A stretch of 64,000 bases of DNA, taken from positions 4,574,501 to 4,638,500 of the forward strand of contig JAITYX010000003.1 of assembly GCA_021018815.1 (NCBI GenBank), read 5' to 3'. The notes under the pieces are model-generated. The model worked only from the letters and a program-made list of their open reading frames with translations, was not told the DNA's origin and ran no database searches. Positions 20,825-33,747 of this stretch are shown here, piece by piece (the stretch's first letter is position 1; the number at the start of each line of letters is the position of its first letter). A program made the position numbers and the translations under genes. This stretch comes from Talinum fruticosum. Its lineage: Eukaryota > Streptophyta > Magnoliopsida > Caryophyllales > Talinaceae.

Positions 20825-23800
20825 TGTAACACCCAAAAACACCCCCGGGAGTATTACATCGCCGGAGTTCCTTAAAGGAACTCCCAAGGCTCTTTCTAGT
20901 GTTGGTTTAGTCTGTCTAAACTCAACTTAAAGATAATAAGTGTGGTTTTCCAAAAGAATCCGAGATTTCCTAAAATTTCGGCAGAGTTCCGTTTGTAATA
21001 TGAACTAACCCATAGGCTTAAAGCCTTAAAACCCCGCATAAAAGCATAATATAACTCAACGAGCCACACGCTTGGAGTATACAACTCAACGGCCACACGC
21101 CGAGTCCAACCAATCATGCTAATAAACTTAAAACAATCTAAATGGTTTACGGTACATCGGGTTCAACTATATGGACTAAATTACAAATACAACATTTAAA
21201 AAAACATAAGAATGCAAGTCAGCCACTTGAGTCACTTCAACATTCAACCATCGGCAGTCGACAAGGGTCCGGAATACGCTAAGGGTAGATCATGCTTTTG
21301 AAGTGTACTCGCAACACCTGGGAGGGAAGGGGGATTTGTGGGGGTGAGCAATAAACCACGGGCTCACCGGAGTCTTACACCCTTAAAATGGAAATTCTTT
21401 ACACATACTACTTATAATAACGAAAACGATGAAAACATAATAACGTAATACAAATCTATACATTTTCCTTGAAATCTCTTGCAATGAAAAGATCATGACT
21501 CTTCAATCACTTAAAAGCACAATTTCACATTCATAAACAATTCTTTTCGGGTTGAATTAACTTTTCTGGGCCTTATGAGGATTCGAACTAGCACTTCTTT
21601 AATTCAGGGCGCGACCCCGACAAAAGGCTCCCGGGACCTATCTTCTAGGAAGTCTCGGATCGGGCATCCCGCCTCTGCAGGACCCTCGTTAGAACCCTTC
21701 CCTCGAAGTCTCTAGCTGGGCGTTCCCTAGTTCGAACCCTTCGGTATGCTAAATAATCCGTAGCCTGTTGATTCAAAACTCTTTCCACATACTCATACAT
21801 CACATTCACTTTACAGACATTCTCAATCGATTTAGTATCAAAGAAGGCATGACACCACGTGTCACCCTTATAAATTCACTTTCTCAAATCATTTTGACAC
21901 ACTCGAAAGGCATAGCACTACGTGTCATCCCTCCAAATTCAATTTCTCAATTAGCTTGCGTATTTAAAACACATTCACGTTTGAAAGGCAGCTTACGGGA
22001 AGTTGCATTCAAGTATCATCTCACGTAAAATACAAAACGCCTTTCAAAATTTGAGCATCACGTAGAGCAATCACATAGCACGAATAGCCACCACTCAATG
22101 CAAGCAATCATTCTCAACTCGTTCCAACTATACCTTTCTCAATCCATCACTTTAGTACGATTAATTTCCATTTTTCTCGAGCCACAATAACCACAAGTAG
22201 ATGTTATCAAATTCGACATTCTTACTTTCCACAATCCATTGTCTTTATCTCGATTCCTCATTTTATGCCTCCACTTAATGACTTATCTTCTCACCCTTTA
22301 CCATCTTTGCCTCAATGTTTTCCGATTACGCTTTCACATTACTAATCTACCTCTTCTCACTCATGCTTAGTTAGATAGCTCTCATTCTTACTTCACTACT
22401 AAACTCCTCTAATTCATTTCTTCTCCAAGTGTAATTTGCTCTCATCTTAGGTTTCTATCCAACTCAATCACATAGTTCTTAATTACTTTACATCGCTCCA
22501 CTTCCGTTAGCTCCGCTTATCTTCGAACTCAGTCCAATCTCAAGGATTTAATAATCTTTCAAACTCAATTATCCCAATAGTCACCCACTTCTCACTTCCA
22601 CGCCTCAATTGTGCATCCTCGATACAAACTCACACTCCTCCTTATATTTCGACCTATCATTCCCCAATGTTCGTAATTAGCTCTTAGTACCGCAAGTTCA
22701 AGAAATCTCTATGGCTTAATTAACTCATAATTCGTATCCATGTCCCAACCCCTTCATCCTTAATAGTTATCCGAAACTTCAACACCACTCATTTGAACTA
22801 TGCAATCTAACCTCTTCATAATCAGCAGGTTCAGTTCAACCTTAAGTAACTACTAATCTCTTTAAAGTTCCCAATTTAATTCTACTATTTAACCCAAGTA
22901 ACTCCTTTCATGTCCCGATTCAGCCCTATCAATTCTCTAAATCCGTTCTAAGCTCTTATTTCAATCTTAAATAACGATTAGGTCCGTTCCGCAATACGGA
23001 TACTCAACATTCACAACAAATTCAATGTTCACATAACACATTCAACATTCACAACAAATCCATTTGGGTTTCGAAATTACTAATAGTTTAGAGCATAAGA
23101 CTACCCACCTCGGATTCTCGGGTTTAGAATTGATCGAATTGCTTGTTGTCTCCGCTTCTGCGTTCGGTTTCGAGGGACTCTTGCTTCCTCTTGCTTCCGG
23201 TTCAACGGTTCTGGTTTCCTGTCGCCCCTCAATCCAGCCCTCACGCGTTTGCCGCCGGTGCTTCCCCTTGCCGCCGTTGTTTTTCCGGTCCCGGCCCCTC
23301 GGACTCTCTCTCGTGTCCGCCTCTATTTCGAGTCCTTCTTTCTCCCTCGCTCTGTCCCAATCTCTCGCTCCCCTTCCCTTCGCTCGCGTCACCGGCTGCC
23401 ACTTTCGGGGTCTACGGTGGTCGCCGGCCACTCCTCGGTCTCCTCGACCCTCTCACCGCTCGCCTTCTCTCTCTCCGTGCGTTCTTGCGGCGGTGGCCCT
23501 CTCCTTCTTTGCTTCTTCGTTTCCCTTGCGTGTGTCGGCCGCCTTCCCTCCGTTCGCGGCTCGGCTAGCCGGCTTCCGACCTCGGCTTCGGGTCCCACAC
23601 ACACTCTCTCTCTCTTCTCGGTCCTCCCTCTCGCGTTTCCCTTTCATTTTTCCTCTCGCTCAGGCCTCCGAGGCCCCCTTCTTTACTCGCCTCTCTCTCC
23701 ACCGCTTAATTGGCGATTAATGATCCTAATTGGACCCCAACTCATCTTTCTCCTCTCTTCATAATTCAGCTAAAGTAATCACTGGCCCATATACGACAAG

Positions 23801-24078
23801 TCCATATCTCCTCCCTTCCGTCCTCTTACGCTGCTGCATCCTAACTTATTTTAATACGCCGGCCACGACAATTCTTAATCACCCAACAGTTTAGCTCAAA
23901 TGAAAAAGGAAGGCAATTTCCTTGATTTAGTTTATTCGACAAGTAGCTTCCGAAGGAAATTTTAAAGTAATAAGTCCGGTCTGTAAATTAAATCAGTCAC
24001 TCAACCCCTAGATGCGTGGAATGTTACTCAATAATTCTATGCTTTCCAGGTGCTTTTCTTTAAAATTCGGGTATTACA
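20825..24078 (+). mobile_element. Large solo LTR of gypsy (Del/Tekay-like) type
   Basis: 3254 bp starting TGTAACACCC and ending GGGTATTACA. These termini are typical of Del/Tekay chromovirus LTRs. Flanks are CTCAG (20820-20824) and CTCGA (24079-24083), an imperfect 5-bp duplication of the kind affected by the CHG-site indels. The surrounding reversed LTR D reads through cleanly when it is removed. No internal gag-pol, primer site or second LTR is present, so it is a solo LTR. Open frames in its GC-rich part (23060-23760) show no domain. Confidence 0.75.
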
Positions 24079-24083
24079 CTCGA

Positions 24084-24204
24084 AAAGGATCCGTTGAAAT
24101 GTGAATGTTGTGTGGTGGTCCTTGGCTCAAAAAGTGGTCCATTTTTTGTTGTGATTGAAATCTGGGTGGAAACAACCGTTGGACACAAAGTTGAAGTTTA
24201 CTCG
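24084..24204 (-). mobile_element. Solo LTR D, part 2
   Basis: Resumes the reversed LTR (ACAACCGTTGGACAC resembles the corresponding stretch of other LTRs) until E inserts at 24205. Confidence 0.75.
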
Positions 24205-24283
24205 TGAAGACTCGGACTACGAAACTATATCGCTCCGAGTACTAGCAAAAGACTCGGTACAAACCTCATCCCTCCTAAGTTTT
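24205..24283 (+). mobile_element. Solo LTR E, left part
   Basis: TGAAGACTCGGAC, the family LTR start in + orientation. Flanking duplication is imperfect (TACTC around 24199-24203, TACTT at 33743-33747). Split at 24283 by the CACTA element; it resumes at 32329. Confidence 0.82.
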
Positions 24284-24299
24284 CACCACTACAAAACCG

Positions 24300-24530
24300 T
24301 AAAATAGCGACTGACACCGACAAAAAATGACACCTGTTTCGCATAATGACGGAATGAGCGATGGAACATGGCATCCGTCGCTAAGCCGTCGCCAGTATTT
24401 CGGATATTACAAAACCCAAAAAAAAGATTTAAATTACTTTAGTAGTTAGCGACGGAATTTTCCGTCGTTGGTTCGTCAGTCGATTAAAATTTTTTAATTA
24501 GCGACGGACTGTTCCATCGCTAATTACGAA
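24300..24530. repeat. CACTA 5' subterminal repeats
   Basis: Several direct and inverted copies of TAGCGACGGA-like and CCGTCGCTAA-like motifs. These are expected binding sites for the element's own DNA-binding protein. Confidence 0.75.
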
Positions 24531-24909
24531 TATATTCGGATCCGGCTTCGGCCGGACCGAATATCGCAGCGCAAAGAGAGAGACAGAGTCGAGGTCCGAG
24601 CAGAGCGTTAACCCCACCGATTCACCACCGCCAACACCCACTCCCCAGCCGACTAGGCCCGCCGCCCGCACGGTCGTCCCTGCTGCCGGCCACCGCCCTT
24701 CCTCCGCTGCTGAGGAACAGGAAGGCCGAAGTAACCAGCGTTCTCCTTGGTTTCGCCCGACCCGTGTCCCACCGCTGCTGCCGCCTGGGTGGAGGACGCC
24801 GCCGACGCACCGCCGCGCTGCCGCCACACGCCTGTCCTTCCGCCGTCGCCGCCGTGCCGCCGCCGTGCCGCCGATTGTTTTGAGGTATGATTTTGTTGAT
24901 TTTTTTAGA

Positions 24910-25430
24910 TTTATGGTTTTATAAAATTGAAATTGAAATTGATGAATATATGTAATTTGTTGGAAATTAATGTTGTTTGTGAATGAATTTGAGAAGAAAA
25001 ATGTGCAATTGTCGTTGTTTATGGAGTAAATGTTATTGAAGTTAAATTTAGGGTTTTAAAAAATGTAACTTGAAATTGACGAATATATGTAATTTGGTGG
25101 GAATTAATGTTGTTTGTGAATGAATTTGAGAAGAAAAATGTGCAATTGTGTTGTTTATGGAGTAAATGTTATTGAAGTTAAATTTAGGGTTTTAAAAAAT
25201 GTAACTTGAAATTGACGAATATATGTAATTTGGTGGAAATTAATGTTGTTTGTGAATGAATTTGAGAAGAAAAATGTTCAATTGTGTTGTTTATGGAGTA
25301 AATGTTATTGAAGTTAAATTTAGGGTTTTAAAAAATGTAACTTGAAATTGACGAATATGTAATTTGGTGGAAATTAATGTTGTTTGTGGATGAATTTGAA
25401 TAGAAAAATGTGCAATTGTGTTGGATTTGT
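24910..25430 (+). repeat. 136-bp tandem repeat, about 3.7 copies
   Basis: The marker GAATATATGTAATTTG recurs at about 24943, 25081, 25217 and, shortened, 25353, giving a period of 136-138 bp. The array lies inside the CACTA element between its 5' end and the first gene. Confidence 0.9.
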
Positions 25431-25806
25431 TGGACATTATTGTTGAAGTTGAGGGAAATGGTTTTTGTGATTTATATATGTGTAATTGTTTGTTGTTTAT
25501 TAGTGTGAGGTTGTTTATGCTAATTAGGTATGATTATAAGTATGATTATAGGTATGATTAATTTAATTATATTTATATGAGTTTATTTATGCTAATTAGG
25601 TATGATTAATTTAATTATGATATAAATATTTACGAGTAAAATATAGAAATTAAAGAAATTTATGTATAATAAAAAAATATATAGATGCATAATGGTTATA
25701 TATAGATTATGTTCGTTATAGAAAATATGTAATCATATAGCATCTCCATGTATTGGTATTATTAACTAATAATTTAATAAATTGTTAAATGTCAATCAAA
25801 ATATAT
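25431..25806. other. AT-rich leader of the CACTA tnpD-like gene
   Basis: Non-coding AT-rich DNA with repeated GTATGATTA-type motifs. No gene seen. Confidence 0.5.
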
Positions 25807-28800
25807 ATGGACGGGCCTACGCATCGTAGATAGATGTATCGTAGGTTATTACCTGGTAGAGTTGGGTATAGACAAGAGTTTTTAGATGGGGTTGAGGAGT
25901 TTGATGCACATGCTAGAAGCCAATCGAATTTGTACATAATCAACAATATAGGTGTCCATGTCGCAAATGCAGAAATCGAAGTATAAGGATCCCGATGAAG
26001 TTAAGTTGCACCTCTATCAATATGGTTTTCTTCCAAACTATTGGTATTGGACTAGTCATGGAGAAATAGATCCTCATTTACATGAGGATCAAACAATGGT
26101 TTCTAACATATTCAACGATGAAAGTGGCGCCAATCATATGAACTACGGCGATGTAGAAACAAATATCGACCGTATGAATGATATGGTCACGGATGCCATG
26201 ATCTCAAATCAAAACTCTACAAGTGAGCCTCCAAATACCCATGCCCAAAGTTTCTTGAATATGGTTGAGGTCTGTGCAACGACCTTTGTGGGTAGGAAAT
26301 GAAACTCACACCGAGTTGTCTCGCCACCGTTAGAATGTTGAGCATTAAGTCCGACTACAACATGCCTCAAAATTGCTTTAATGAAATTGCTCAACTTATA
26401 AAGGAGATTTTTCCGCCTAATAACCGAGTTCCTCATGACATTCACCATGCAAAGAAGGTCATTAAAAATCTTGGGATGGATGTTCAAAAATTGATTGTTG
26501 TCGACAAGGTTGCATGTTGTTCTACAAAGAGGACAACAACCTTGATTCATGCAAGTTTTGTGGTCATGCGAGATGGAAGCGTCAAAGGGAAAGACAAGGC
26601 AAAAGTCAAAGAACTCCATTTGCAAGGATGCATTACTTGCCGTTAATACCAAGACTTCAGCGCTTGATTGCTTCAAAAACCACGGTAGAGCACATGAGAT
26701 GGCATTATGAGAATGTAAGAGAGGATGGTGTCCTCTGCCATCCTTTAGATGGTGAAGCATGGAAACATTTTGATAGAGTTCACCCCGAATTTGCTATCGA
26801 ACCTAGAAACATAAGACTTGGTTTGTGCGCGGATAGGTTTAATCCATTCAGCCAACCCGCAAGGTCTTATTTAATTTGGCCAGTCATTGTTACTCCTTAT
26901 AATCTACCACCAGAGTTATGCATGACGACGCCTTATATGTTCTTGACATGTATCATACCAGTGGCCGACAAATCCGAAAAATAAAATTGATGTGTACTTG
27001 CAGCCTCTTATTGATGAGTTGAAAACACTATGGGAAGATGGTGTTGAAACATATGATATTTCAAAAGGTGAGAACTTTCTCATGAAGGCTGCGTTGATGT
27101 GGACCATTAATGATTTCCCGACCTATGGTATGTTGTTTGGATGGAGTACGCATGGTGCCATGTCATGCCCGGTGTGTATGAATCAAAAAAAGCATTGAAA
27201 CTTAGAAATGACCGAAAATTTTCATGGTTTGATTTCCATCGGCGGTTTTACCCCGAAGTCATGCGTTTCGAAGGAATAGCACATCGTTTACAAAAGGAAA
27301 AATCGTACATTCGGGTCCTCCTCGTTGTTATACAGGGAAGAAATAAAACAATGGGTTGAAAGCTTTCCCAAAGTAACGAAGAGCAAGAAATTAACATTTC
27401 GGGGTTCAAAAAGGATCATAATTGGACAAAACAAAGCATATTTTGGGAGCTTCCATATTGGAAAGATCAATTGCTTCGCCACAACTTAGATGTGATGCAC
27501 ATTGAGAAGAACTTTTTTAGAATATAATTAACACCGTTATGGATATTCCTGGTAAAACAAAGGATGACATCAAGGCAAGAATGGATTTGGAAGAGTTGTG
27601 TGATCGTGTAGAGTTGAATATAAAGCGTGGAGTCAATGGTAAAATTCTCAAACCGAAGGCAAAATATATGTTCTCTTTGGAGCGTAAGAGGGCAATATGT
27701 GAATGGGCAAGAGAGTTGAAAATGCCGGATGATTACCGCTCTAACATTTCATACCTTGTCGACCCAAACTCCACTAAGTTCCATAGCATGAAAAGTCATG
27801 ATTGTCATGTTTTCATGGAGAGCCTTCTTCCAATAGCATTTAGTGCACTCCCACACGAGGTTTTAGCGCCTCTCATTGAAATTAGTGAGTTCTTTAAGAA
27901 CATTTGTTCATCTGTTTTACTGGATGCGAAGTTAGAGCAAATGCATCGAAATATTTCAATAACACTTTGTAAATTGGAAATAATATTTCCTCCCGGGTTC
28001 TTCAATGTGATGGAACACTTGTCGGTTCATTTGGCGGAGGAAGCAAAATTGGGTGGTCCGGTACAATACCGGTGGATATATCCATTTGAGAGGTTCTTTA
28101 GCCGATTGAAGAGATCCATAGGAAACAAATCGAAACCCGAAGGGAGTATCGCTGAAAAGTACGCTCGATTTGAAGAAACACATTTTGCATCTTACTATTT
28201 CGGCTCTAACGTGCCTTGTATGCGCACTAGAAGTCGACAAAATGAAGACAGCGAAGTTCCAAACCACAATCCTACTCTTTCGGTATTCATACCGTAAGGT
28301 GCTCCAATTAGGAAGCGCAATCCGCGTTTCCTCGATGATAAGGAAAAGACGGCCGCACATGTGCATGTTTTACTCGAACAGTTCCGAAGTTAAACATTAC
28401 CTTGAGTGAGTTTATCTTGTCGTATTCAACACTCGTTTCAATAATTTTATAGTTTTATTCAAAACGATGATGTCATCTTAATAAAATCTTTGAACTCAGC
28501 CTCTTCGAACACCAAAAACGAGCTATGTATGGTGATGTTAGTGATGCTGCAATTGATGCAATGGTGGAAAGTGAGTTCGAAGAGTGGTTCAAAGGAGCTG
28601 TGGGTATCATATATTAATACTTATGGCTCGTGCCTCAAATTTATTAGTATTGGTTGTTCCATTTTAATAAACTAAACAAACATTATGTTATTGACACAGA
28701 TTCATTGTTATCAAGTATATCATGATGAAAAGCATGTTTACTTGATGCAATTAGCTCAAGGTCCTTTAACGAGAGTGAAAACATGGACAAGCATACACGG

Positions 28801-29508
28801 TGAATGGAATGTTATTTCATACCGAGGCTCGAAATGAAGGGATGATGACCTTAAATTGTGGTGTCTCGTGTGAAAGGAACTGATGGAGGACATGTTCAAA
28901 ATAATTACTAAGGCATCTTGCAAGAGGTTATTGAAGTTGAATATGTTGGTGAACCAATAAAAAGGTGTGTGCTGTTTAAATGCGATTGGTTTGACCCTAG
29001 TCGTCCTCGTGGAACACGATGCCATAAATTTAGTTCGTATGTTGAAGTGCATCGTACAAGGCATTATCGTAAGTATGATCCTTTCATATTTGCTAGCACC
29101 GCAACTCAGGTGTATTATATGTCATATCCACAAGGGGTCCCTAGAGAAAAATTGAATTGGTTCGTCGTAGTGGCATCAAAACCAAGGGCCGGAGTTGATG
29201 ACCAATATACTATTCCTCTTGCATTCCAAGAGGATAGTATGGGTACAATCGATCCAATAATAGAAACTTTGTCGGACACTTTGGTTGATAACTCAATCTC
29301 AGCAGAAGAATTAGTTGATGATGTTATTCTAAACCAAGAAGATGAGATTGAGGATGTTAGTGAAGAGGAGGATGGTGAAGAAGATGAAGAAGGTGAATGG
29401 GATGATGATAACATCACCGATGACGAAGAAGAACATATCCTATTCAATGATGCCGAAGAGGATAGTGAAGAAGATGATGATAACACTAATGATGAGGATG
29501 ATGGCTAG
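25807..29508 (+). pseudogene. CACTA tnpD/TNP2-like transposase (decayed)
   Basis: From ATG 25807 (MDGPTHRR) domains follow in CACTA order. Transposase-associated domain, about 25807-26080, with DEVKLHLYQYGFLPNYWYW. TNP2-type Transposase_21 core, about 26510-27560, with LIWPVIVTPYNLPPELCM near 26870 and a DFPTYGMLFGWSTHG stretch near 27112. DUF4218, about 27800-28200, with FFNVMEHLSVHLAEEA. DUF4216, about 28960-29190, with GEPIKRCVLFKCDWFD-like sequence. Then an acidic Asp/Glu-rich tail to the stop at 29506-29508. Frameshifts or stops near 25838, 25950, 26300, 26980, 27200 and 27530 break it; introns probably lie at about 28400-28500 and 28600-28700. An intact TNP2 protein binds the ends and catalyses excision and insertion. 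Confidence 0.9.
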
Positions 29509-29773
29509 TTGATAATGTTCTTTTGTTTGGTTTGTTTTATATTGTATAACTTTCATTTATGTTGTAATCAAATGAATTCTTATTAATGTAATGAAGGTGA
29601 AACAATTGAAGCGTAATTTATTCATAGAAGAATATTTATATCTAATGCTTACATGTTTATATGTTTATTATTGTTTATATGTTTACTATTGTTTATATGT
29701 TGTTTTATATGAAATCACTTGAACCGTTGGATGTTTACTAATAGTGTGAATTACTTGTTTATGTTCAGAAAAA
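29509..29773 (+). other. Spacer between the two CACTA genes
   Basis: AT-rich, with repeated GTTTATATG motifs around 29650-29700. No coding signal. Confidence 0.5.
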
Positions 29774-31640
29774 TGGAGAGAGGTAGAGGCAGGTCCAAAA
29801 GATCAGCTACTCGGGAAGGGCTAGAAACACCACTACCGATGGGGAAAGTAATGATGTGAGCACTTCTACCCCCTCTCAAAACCCTCATAACCTTCAATTT
29901 CCTGTAGGTGGAGCACTATCTCCACACTCCCTCACAACCAAACTCCATTGGGGGTCATTTATTCCCAAGCCTCCTTTTTCCAACCCCCAAACTTCCCACA
30001 CATGCAAAACCCAATGGGTGGGTCTTTCTTCCTAAACCCTCCATATTCTCAAGCAACCCCATATGTACTCAAACCCGTCTAATACATATGCATATCACCA
30101 ATATGATACAAATAATGTACCACACATCCATGTTGGTGCCGAACAAAGGCCACCACAAAGGCCTACAAATGAAGGACCAACTGCTGCAGGGAACAAGCAT
30201 CCTAGTCTTGAATCAAGCAATGCTAGAAACCGAGAAAAGATTCGAATTGAGCCGGATGGTGAAGAGTAAGTGTGATAATAAATAATAAAATAAATTAAGC
30301 ATATTAGTTATTAGTAGAACTAACTATTTTATATGTTTCTTTATTAGGTTCTTCCCCATTGACAAAGTTGTGGGTACGATTTCCCACATCTTCCAAAGCA
30401 AGTACGATGGAGCTTGGCCTACATGGGGTAAAGTCCCTCGATCACAACGTGATCGGTGGTTTTCTGAGTTTAAGGTAATAACAAATCTTTAGTTTTCTGA
30501 ATTTCGGATAACATAATGACTTATTGTGCATGTTCGAACAATATATTATAATTTCATAACTTATAAACTACTTTTTTATTTATATAGAAAATTTTCACTT
30601 GGTCTCCAACCGATGAAGTCCAAATCGAAGAAATTTTGAAAATAAAGGCAAGTGATCGATTAAAGGACTTCATGCTCAAGGCGAGGAAAAATAAGAAGAA
30701 GCCGAAATGGTTGGGTGACAACTACGGCGCGAGTTGCTCGAATATTGGGAAACCGCCGACTACAAGAAGTTCCGTGAGCAAGCTCGAAAAACCGCCATGC
30801 CGATCAAGGGGGACTTGGTTCATCGCTCCATACTTATGGCTCAATCCCTATGACGGAGCATAAGCGACGATTGGTACATACCCCTTTCTTATTAATTACG
30901 CATGCAACTATTAACATGTTCATATTAGTAAATTGATTCTCTACGAACTTGTTTTTTATTTAGATGAAGGAGCTTAAAGGAGTTCAGCCTCTACCGACCC
31001 AACTATTTTCACGAACGCACAAAACAAAAAAGGACGAATGGGTGGACAAAAATCCAAGGCCATTTAATTACGTGAGTAACCATATATATGAATTTCGCAT
31101 ATTTTTCTATCTATTGTTTTCGTTAAGAACCTCGTGATATTTACATGCCTCAAATATTTATATTATATTCAGGACAAGTTTCAAAAAGAGTGGGAAGAGT
31201 TGCAAAACACTCAACCCACTCAAACTTCTAGTGATGACCCCAACTCTTCCGAGGATCATGTCTCCACCCCTTCATAACATGAGTTGTGGGTCAAAGCCAA
31301 TGCGAACAAGAAAGGTCGCATTTATGGACTTAGATCCGAGGCTAGAAACTTGAAACCAACCATGCCCTTCAAATCACCGAAACCTTCTACTACGGATGAC
31401 TCGAATTGAGATCAACGAGTGCATACTTTAAATTATGAGTTACAGCAATGGATTGAGCATGCTCGGATGCTTGAGTTGCAAAATAGGCATCTTAAAGAAA
31501 AGGTCGACGGTTCATCGAGCCAATAGCACGTATGAATGAATTTCTGCAGTCTCAAGCAACCATCCTGGATCTCACCGTCGACCAACACAACCACAAGAGG
31601 AAGAGGAAGAGGATGAGGATGAGGAAGAGGATGAGTGAGG
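29774..31640 (+). pseudogene. CACTA tnpA-like gene (Transposase_24, Ptta/En/Spm type)
   Basis: Starts ATG 29774 (MERGRGRSKRSATREG). Exons inferred from splice sites and frame: to about 30268 with donor GTAAGT; 30348-30474 (FFPIDKVVGTISHIFQSKYD); 30588-30876; 30964-31071 (MKELKGVQPLPTQLFSR); from 31173. The last exon holds WVKANANKKGRIYGLRSEA, the signature of the plant Ptta/En/Spm transposase family, followed by an acidic tail near 31600. An early stop near 29855, frame changes near 30725 and 30840, and a stop at about 31276 disable it. In active elements this protein binds the subterminal repeats. Confidence 0.85.
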
Positions 31641-31964
31641 ACCATGAATTCATATGTCAACTTTGTATATATTGGTGATCATCACTATGCGAACTCGTTT
31701 AGATGTGTTTAAGGTTTCTTGTGAGCTATTGTTTGCTTGTTGTGTTGAACTTGTGAATTTGTTTTAAGTATGTTATGGTTGTTCATGATGTTGAACATGT
31801 AAGTTGGATTTGTATATCCAACTTTGATGAATTATTTGTGGCCGGCATATGTAAATGCCAAATGTAAGTGTCACATATGTGAATGTTGGATTTGTATATC
31901 CATTCATAATTTTTATACTAGGGTAACAAATAATTAGAAAATAATATTCAGAATTTTTGACGAA
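31641..31964. other. CACTA 3' non-coding region
   Basis: AT-rich; likely 3' end of the tnpA-like transcript. A TTGGATTTGTATATCCA palindrome-like motif occurs twice (near 31804 and 31886). Confidence 0.5.
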
Positions 31965-32310
31965 CAACGACGGATCGGCGACGGAAAAGTTCCAATCGGC
32001 GACGGAAATAGCCCCATTTCCGTCGCTAAATCAGCGACGGAACGACTTTCCGTCATCGATTTTCATCAGCTACGGAAGAGTATCCGTCGCTGATTCGTCG
32101 CTAATTAGCAACGAATCGCCGACGGACTCGATTTTTCCGTCGTCGCTTCGATCGCCTACGGAAGCTTTTTCCGTCGCCGATCCGTCGCTAATTAGCGACG
32201 GATTTGAAAATATCTCGTCGCTAAAATTTAGCGACTCGCTTTTAGCGACGGAATCCGTCGCTAAGTTCGAAATTTCGTCGCTATTAGCCGATATTCCGTC
32301 GCAATTTGGT
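31965..32310. repeat. CACTA 3' subterminal repeats
   Basis: More than ten copies, in both orientations, of a GCGACGGAA / TTCCGTCGC motif in under 350 bp. This is the dense subterminal array expected next to the 3' terminus. Confidence 0.88.
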
Positions 32311-32328
32311 AGTTTTCTAGTAGTGTTT

Positions 32329-33742
32329 GATTACAAGTTATTCTGAGTGTTATAGAAACTACCGCATATGTTTTCATTCAATTTTGATTGACTCGGAAAA
32401 CACATTCTTGTCTATCTTCTCATATTGATGTTTCGAGTCACTCATACATCACTCGGATTTATCACATGTTCAAATATTCTCTCTAACACTTCTTATCCGA
32501 GTTCCGATTGCATATTCGAAGAAGAGTCAATTACCGCGTTAATTCAACTTTCTAAGTCGAGCATATTTGTTTAAGAATTCTTTGTCCGGATCAAGTATGT
32601 ATACTATGATATTTTCACTTTTATAACTTGATCTTTCTAAGGACTAACTCGAAGGAATTTGAGTATAATGAATATTAGACTCGGAAAATTCCACTCTTCT
32701 AGGCCTAAGATAATTATAAACTTAATTGTCTTAATTAAATTATTATCTCGTGCCTAATCTTAGACCAAAGTATTTTATACTTTGAGAACCAAAGTGGTTT
32801 ACTTTTGTAGGTTATCCAAACGAGATTATCTCATTTTTGAATTACAAAAGTAACCTAGGTTTCAAGTTGTCAATGACCAACGGACAAGGCTTTTCTACTT
32901 CGAACAAGGCGCAGATGCTCGTGTCGGGATTGTCTGTTTCCAAAACCGAAAAACTTCAATGCTAAGCTCAACTATGATTTCCATCTTACTTTTCGAGACA
33001 CCACCAGCTGATTGGAGCACCTTTATGAATCAAGAGTCGTTGCACAACGTTCACATCTCAACGGATCTTTTCGAGCGACTCGGAAGAATTGTTACAACGG
33101 TCACAAAGGACTTCGTTCGAAACTAGTCACAACAGACTAATCCGCTTGGTCATCTATAAATAGAAGCCAACTCTCAAGACTTGAAGATTGCTTGGAATTA
33201 TTGTCGATACACTTTACTTAAGCAAAAGTCATTATATTCATACTCAATCTTCTACTTACAACTCCCGACTTGTAATTCTTACTTTCCGAGTTGTAAAGTC
33301 TTGTAATCAGTCACATAGTCTTTCTTAATTTATGAGTAAGGTTCCTTGACTAAGCTATAAGGGTTAACTCAGCTCGGTTATCCCTAGCTGTAAAGGTTAC
33401 CTCGGTTAGGAAGTACTAGATCGGATAAAGGAATTTTTGAGTCTAGGAAAACACTCGTAAGGAATTGTTTAAGTGAGCAATTCGGTTGAGTCAATCTACT
33501 GTATTTTGTGGATTCAAAATAGTGGATTTGACTTGGTGCTTGGACTAGCACGAGTACATGGTTTTCTCGCCCCGGGAGGGTTTCCACATATATCTAAGTT
33601 CACATTTTTCCGAGTCCAATACAAACTCGGATTATCTTGATTATTCTTTTCAAAGCTTAAATCTTCCAAGTTTGTCAAAATTTCCTCATCACCCGATTCA
33701 CCCCCTCTAGGGTGACAAAGAATCTCCAAGAGAAAACCTTCA
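32329..33742 (+). mobile_element. Solo LTR E, right part
   Basis: Resumes LTR E after the CACTA target duplication. It carries a TATA box ATCTATAAATAG near 33152 and ends with the family 3' end (TCACCCGATTCACCCCCTCTAG.. AACCTTCA) at 33742. Together with 24205-24283 it makes about 1.49 kb. No internal region, so a solo LTR. Confidence 0.87.
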
Positions 33743-33747
33743 TACTT

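Larger units (their letters stand above)
24284..32325 (+). mobile_element. CACTA (En/Spm) transposon, 8.0 kb
   Basis: Terminal inverted repeats: CACCACTACAAAAC at 24284 against CACTACTAGAAAAC read inward from 32325 (12 of 14 match). The 3-bp target duplication TTT is at 24281-24283 and 32326-32328. Subterminal short repeats around GCGACGGA and its inverse lie at 24300-24530 and more densely at 31965-32310, where the TNPA-type protein would bind. Two + strand genes are present, tnpD-like (TNP2) and tnpA-like. Both contain stops and frameshifts, so the element is probably no longer autonomous. Confidence 0.95.

Noticed and set aside
23042..23764. Overlapping long open frames in a GC-rich stretch, both strands
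   Set aside because: Low-complexity Ser/Pro/Arg/Leu translations inside a gypsy-type solo LTR. GC-richness removes stops in several frames at once, and no domain is seen.
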